Part shown: positions 4,065 to 6,999 of the stretch, piece after piece
How positions within the stretch are numbered: the first letter of the stretch is position 1
How the letters are laid out: each line of letters starts with the position of its first letter
From: an uncultured Clostridium sp.
Lineage (GTDB): Bacteria; Bacillota; Clostridia; Clostridiales; Clostridiaceae
Direction: 5' to 3'
NCBI GenBank assembly: GCA_900543325.1
Contig: UQQU01000109.1
Span: forward strand, 1-6,999
DNA: 6,999 bases
The notes under the pieces: generated by a model
The model's input: only the letters and a program-made list of their open reading frames with translations
What the model was told of the DNA's origin: nothing
The model's database searches: none
Program-made: the position numbers and the translations under genes

Positions 4065-5807
4065 ATGATAAAAGTTGACAACTTATCTTACTCATTTCCA
4101 CAAAAAGACCTATATAACAATATTTCATTTACAATAGAAGAAGGTCAACACTGTGCATTTATAGGAGCAAGTGGTAGTGGAAAAAGTACATTAATAGATA
4201 TAATAATGGATTCAGAAAGATACCTTTTTGATGGTACACTAGAAATGGACCAAAATTGTAAAATTGGATATGTAAGCCAGTTTTCACAATGTGATAAAAG
4301 TAAAGAAACAACAGTTTTTGAATATATAGCACAAGAATTTATCAGACTAGAAGAAGAAATAGCACACATCTGTGCACAAATGGAAACGTCTTCAGATATT
4401 GAAGTATTATTAGAAAAGTACCAAGAAGCCTCAGATAAATTTGATGCAATAGATGGCCATGATTACGAAAGTAATATAAATAAAAAACTTAATCTTGCAA
4501 ATTTAAGTAGACACAAAGATAAAATGATATCTGAACTTAGTGGAGGAGAATTTAAACTTATTCAAGTTATTAAGGAAATGCTTAATAAGCCAGACTTAAT
4601 GATTATGGATGAACCAGATGTATTTTTAGATTTTGAAAATCTTAATGCTCTTAAAAACTTAATTAATTCTCATAAGAAAACAATATTAGTTATTACACAT
4701 AATAGATATCTACTTAACCATTGCTTTAACAAGATTATTCATCTTGAAAACACTGAACTTCAAGAGTTTGATGGAAGATTTATTGATTATAACTTCTCAT
4801 TACTTCAAACTAAAATTGAAACACAAGAAATATTTATTGCTGAAGAAGAAGAAATTGCAAGAAATGAGGCTTTAATTAATATATTAAGAGAAAAAGCAAC
4901 TTATAATTCAGAAGCCTCTAGGGGAAGGGCTTTAAAAGCTAGAGTTAAAATACAAGAAAGATTACAAGAGCGTAGAATAAAAGCTCCATTTGTATATATC
5001 AAAGAGCCCTATATAAATTTAACTACTGATAATGAAATTGAAGAAGAAATTACAGCTTTAAAAGTTAATAATTTTGGAGTAACTTTTGATGAAGTGCTTT
5101 TAGAAGATGTTAATTTTGAAATTAAGTCTAATGATAAAGTGGCTATAATCGGTACAAATGGTGTTGGTAAAACTACTTTAATGAAAGAAATATTTAAAAA
5201 CAACAACGAGTGTATTGAAATAAATGATAATATTGAACTATGTTATTTATCTCAAATGCAAGGAAATGGATTAAATGAGTCTAGTACAATTCTTGAAGAG
5301 TTTTATGAGGCAGGATTTAAAAACTATGGTGAAGTTAGAAGATATGTTTCACGCTATGGTTTTAATGAAGATGTGTTAAAACAAAATATAAGTTCTTTAT
5401 CTGGCGGTGAAAGAAATATTCTTCAATTAGCTAAGGTTTCATCAAGTCGTGCTAATATGTTACTTCTTGATGAACCTACAAGTCATTTAGATACTTATTC
5501 TCAAATGGCACTTGAGAAGGCTATACAAAACTATAATGGTGCTATATTAATGATTTCTCATGACTATCAATTTATAGTTAATTGTATGGATTATGTTTTA
5601 ATGATTGAAGATAAGACTATTAGAAAAGTTAGTATGAAAAAATTTAAAAGGATGATTTATGCTAATTATTTTGATAAGGACTATTTAGAAACTGAACAAA
5701 AGAAAAAATCAGTTGAAACTAAAATAGAAAGAGCTTTAATGGATACTAATTTTGAACTTGCAAAAACTTTATCTAAAGAATTAGAAGAATTAATTAAGTT
5801 ACTTTAA
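4065..5807 (+). CDS. ABC-F family ATPase (ribosome-associated; possible antibiotic-resistance/translation factor)
   Basis: 580-aa soluble protein with two ABC ATPase domains and no membrane segment, as in ABC-F proteins that bind the ribosomal E site. Domain 1 has Walker A GASGSGKST (34-42), signature LSGGE (158-162), Walker B LMIMDEP (178-184, Glu183) and H-loop His212. An arm-like helical insert covers about 85-135. The interdomain linker (about 245-330), with the charged SEASRGRALKARVKIQERL stretch (282-300), would reach toward P-site tRNA. Domain 2 has GTNGVGKTT (363-371), LSGGE (445-449), MLLLDEPTSHLD (465-476, Glu470) and His499. A charged helical tail covers 540-580. After Walker B, domain 1 reads DEPDVFLD where domain 2 keeps DEPTSHLD. 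The subfamily cannot be fixed by eye: a resistance protein (Vga/Lsa/CplR-like) or a housekeeping translation factor both remain possible. The terminator in its leader favours inducible expression. It converges on the dehydrogenase gene. Confidence 0.9.
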   Translation: MIKVDNLSYSFPQKDLYNNISFTIEEGQHCAFIGASGSGKSTLIDIIMDSERYLFDGTLEMDQNCKIGYVSQFSQCDKSKETTVFEYIAQEFIRLEEEIAHICAQMETSSDIEVLLEKYQEASDKFDAIDGHDYESNINKKLNLANLSRHKDKMISELSGGEFKLIQVIKEMLNKPDLMIMDEPDVFLDFENLNALKNLINSHKKTILVITHNRYLLNHCFNKIIHLENTELQEFDGRFIDYNFSLLQTKIETQEIFIAEEEEIARNEALINILREKATYNSEASRGRALKARVKIQERLQERRIKAPFVYIKEPYINLTTDNEIEEEITALKVNNFGVTFDEVLLEDVNFEIKSNDKVAIIGTNGVGKTTLMKEIFKNNNECIEINDNIELCYLSQMQGNGLNESSTILEEFYEAGFKNYGEVRRYVSRYGFNEDVLKQNISSLSGGERNILQLAKVSSSRANMLLLDEPTSHLDTYSQMALEKAIQNYNGAILMISHDYQFIVNCMDYVLMIEDKTIRKVSMKKFKRMIYANYFDKDYLETEQKKKSVETKIERALMDTNFELAKTLSKELEELIKLL

Positions 5808-5853
5808 TATATAATAACCCTATATTTACTAATATAGGGCTATTATATATTAA
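5804..5853. terminator. Long inverted repeat, likely bidirectional terminator between convergent genes
   Basis: CCCTATATT (5818-5826) pairs with AATATAGGG (5831-5839) around a 4-nt loop. After one A-C mismatch, a further 13 bp pair (5804-5816 with 5841-5853), giving 22 of 23 positions. The ABC-F stop codon (5805-5807) is inside the left arm, and the dehydrogenase stop lies 13 nt past the right arm. There is no clean T-run on either side, only mixed A/T, so efficiency is uncertain, but position and symmetry fit a shared terminator. Confidence 0.65.
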
Positions 5854-5866
5854 ACGAATATAATTT

Positions 5867-6997
5867 CTATGGTTTTAATATAACTTTTATACAATCTTCA
5901 AGTTTTTTATCAAATATTTCGTAAGCATGTTTTCCTTCATCAAGTTTTAATTTATGAGTAATTATATCAGTTGCATCAAATTCTCCTTGTTTAATAAGTT
6001 TAAGTATAGGGTCTACATATCTTTGAGCTGGGCATTGACCCATTTTTAAGGTAATATTTCTTGCGAAAAAATCTCCTAAAGGGAACATATTATATCTTGC
6101 ACCATAAACTCCTACCAATACAACTGTTCCACATTTTCTTACGGCTTGTGTAGCTATTTCAATTGCAGATTTTGAACCACCTTGAAGTTTTAATAGTGTT
6201 TCTACTTTTTCAATCTTAGTCATCTTTCCATCCATTCCTACACAGTCTAAAACAACATCTGCACCACCATTAGTTATTTCTTTTAAATATTCACCTGTAT
6301 TATCGTAATCTTCAAAGTTTACTGTTTCAACACCTTTATATGATGCTGCATGTTTTAATCTATACCCAACATTATCTACAGCTATAATTCTATTTGCACC
6401 TCTAAGTATACACCATTTAATTGCTGTGAGACCTATTGGTCCACATCCAAGAACAACTACAGTATCACCTCGTTTTACACCTCCTATATCTACACCCCAA
6501 TAAGAAGTAGGTAAAACATCTGTTAAAAACAATACTTGTTCATCTTGTAATTCTTCTGGAACTATAGTAGGTCCTACATTTGCATAAGGAACTCTTAAAT
6601 ATTCGGCTTGTCCTCCAGCATAGCCACCAAATGTATTACTATATCCAAATATACCTCCAGCCTCACCATTTGGATTTGAATTATCACATTGGCTAAATTG
6701 ACCATGTTCACAATAACAACAATGACCACATGCAACTGGAAAAGGAATTATTACTCTGTCATTTTTCTTGACTTTAACAACATCTTTCCCAACTTCTTCT
6801 ACTATTCCCATTGTTTCATGACCTAATCTAAATCCTTTTGGCATATTTGGTATCATTCCATGTATTAAATGTAAATCAGATCCACATATAGCAGTAGATG
6901 TTACTTTTATAATTATATCATCACTTTTTTCAATTTTCGGATCTTCAACATTTTCTACATCTACATTTTTCTTTCCATTATAAACTATAGCTTTCAT
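5867..6997 (-). CDS. Zinc-dependent alcohol dehydrogenase (formaldehyde-dehydrogenase-like MDR family)
   Basis: 376-aa medium-chain dehydrogenase/reductase, predicted cytoplasmic and NAD-dependent. The catalytic zinc site is Cys38 (ICGSDLH), His60-Glu61 (LGHE) and Asp160 (LTDVLPTSYWG). The structural zinc loop has all four cysteines, Cys90, Cys93, Cys96 and Cys104 (C-x2-C-x2-C-x7-C). The nucleotide fold carries GCGPIG (184-189), and Asp208 (AVDN) at the end of the second strand favours NAD over NADP. Length and sequence, including the insert at about 105-130 rich in Gly, match the formaldehyde-dehydrogenase-like group that also holds B. subtilis AdhB. The true substrate (short alcohol, formaldehyde or other) cannot be told. 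The start near the window edge gives the canonical MKAIVYNGKKNV, so the gene is probably complete, but its ribosome site and promoter lie outside. Confidence 0.88.
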   Translation of the reverse strand: MKAIVYNGKKNVDVENVEDPKIEKSDDIIIKVTSTAICGSDLHLIHGMIPNMPKGFRLGHETMGIVEEVGKDVVKVKKNDRVIIPFPVACGHCCYCEHGQFSQCDNSNPNGEAGGIFGYSNTFGGYAGGQAEYLRVPYANVGPTIVPEELQDEQVLFLTDVLPTSYWGVDIGGVKRGDTVVVLGCGPIGLTAIKWCILRGANRIIAVDNVGYRLKHAASYKGVETVNFEDYDNTGEYLKEITNGGADVVLDCVGMDGKMTKIEKVETLLKLQGGSKSAIEIATQAVRKCGTVVLVGVYGARYNMFPLGDFFARNITLKMGQCPAQRYVDPILKLIKQGEFDATDIITHKLKLDEGKHAYEIFDKKLEDCIKVILKP

Positions 6998-6999
6998 AT

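Noticed and set aside
4145..5206. Two minus-strand open frames inside the ABC-F gene (4145-4369 and 5009-5206)
   Set aside because: Both are antisense to Walker A regions of clear ABC domains and have no features of their own.
1..6999. CRISPR array, tRNA or rRNA genes
   Set aside because: No regularly spaced repeats of CRISPR type and no tRNA or rRNA signature stretches were found on either strand by reading.

Overview
The window comes from a very AT-rich, low-GC Gram-positive genome. A/T-ending codons, strong purine-rich ribosome binding sites and protein sequences of clostridial character point to the Clostridia, most likely Peptostreptococcaceae or Clostridiaceae. I cannot name the species from the sequence alone.

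Layout. Positions 32-2677 (+) hold a compact amino-sugar operon: a GntR/UTRA regulator of NagR type, nagA (N-acetylglucosamine-6-phosphate deacetylase) and nagB (glucosamine-6-phosphate deaminase). Gaps are 9 and 15 nt, and a GC-rich hairpin terminator follows. Together the two enzymes turn GlcNAc-6-P into fructose-6-P, ammonia and acetate, and the regulator probably senses an amino-sugar phosphate. Positions 2812-3744 (+) form a self-contained cassette, with an extended -10 promoter, a Rpn-family PD-(D/E)XK nuclease/putative transposase gene and a strong terminator. Positions 3745-4064 contain no large gene but are rich in structure. There are alternating ACTTCAA/TTGAAGT elements, an inverted repeat over a good sigma-A-type promoter, two possible small ORFs, and a 13-bp intrinsic-terminator hairpin directly in front of the next gene's ribosome binding site. 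Positions 4065-5807 (+) encode an ABC-F ATPase, a soluble ribosome-associated class that includes antibiotic-resistance proteins. Positions 5867-6997 (-) encode a zinc-dependent alcohol/formaldehyde dehydrogenase-like enzyme. It converges on the ABC-F gene across a long, nearly perfect inverted repeat.

Most interesting signal. The 5' region of the ABC-F gene looks like a conditional-expression (attenuation) leader. Ribosome-mediated attenuation is an established control mode for several antibiotic-resistance ABC-F genes. The architecture here (candidate leader peptides, competing helices, and a terminator between promoter and gene) fits that idea, but the mechanism is an inference. Everything else looks like ordinary metabolism plus a Rpn-type accessory gene. 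Two start codons need care: nagB is best started at 1928 and the ABC-F gene at 4065.
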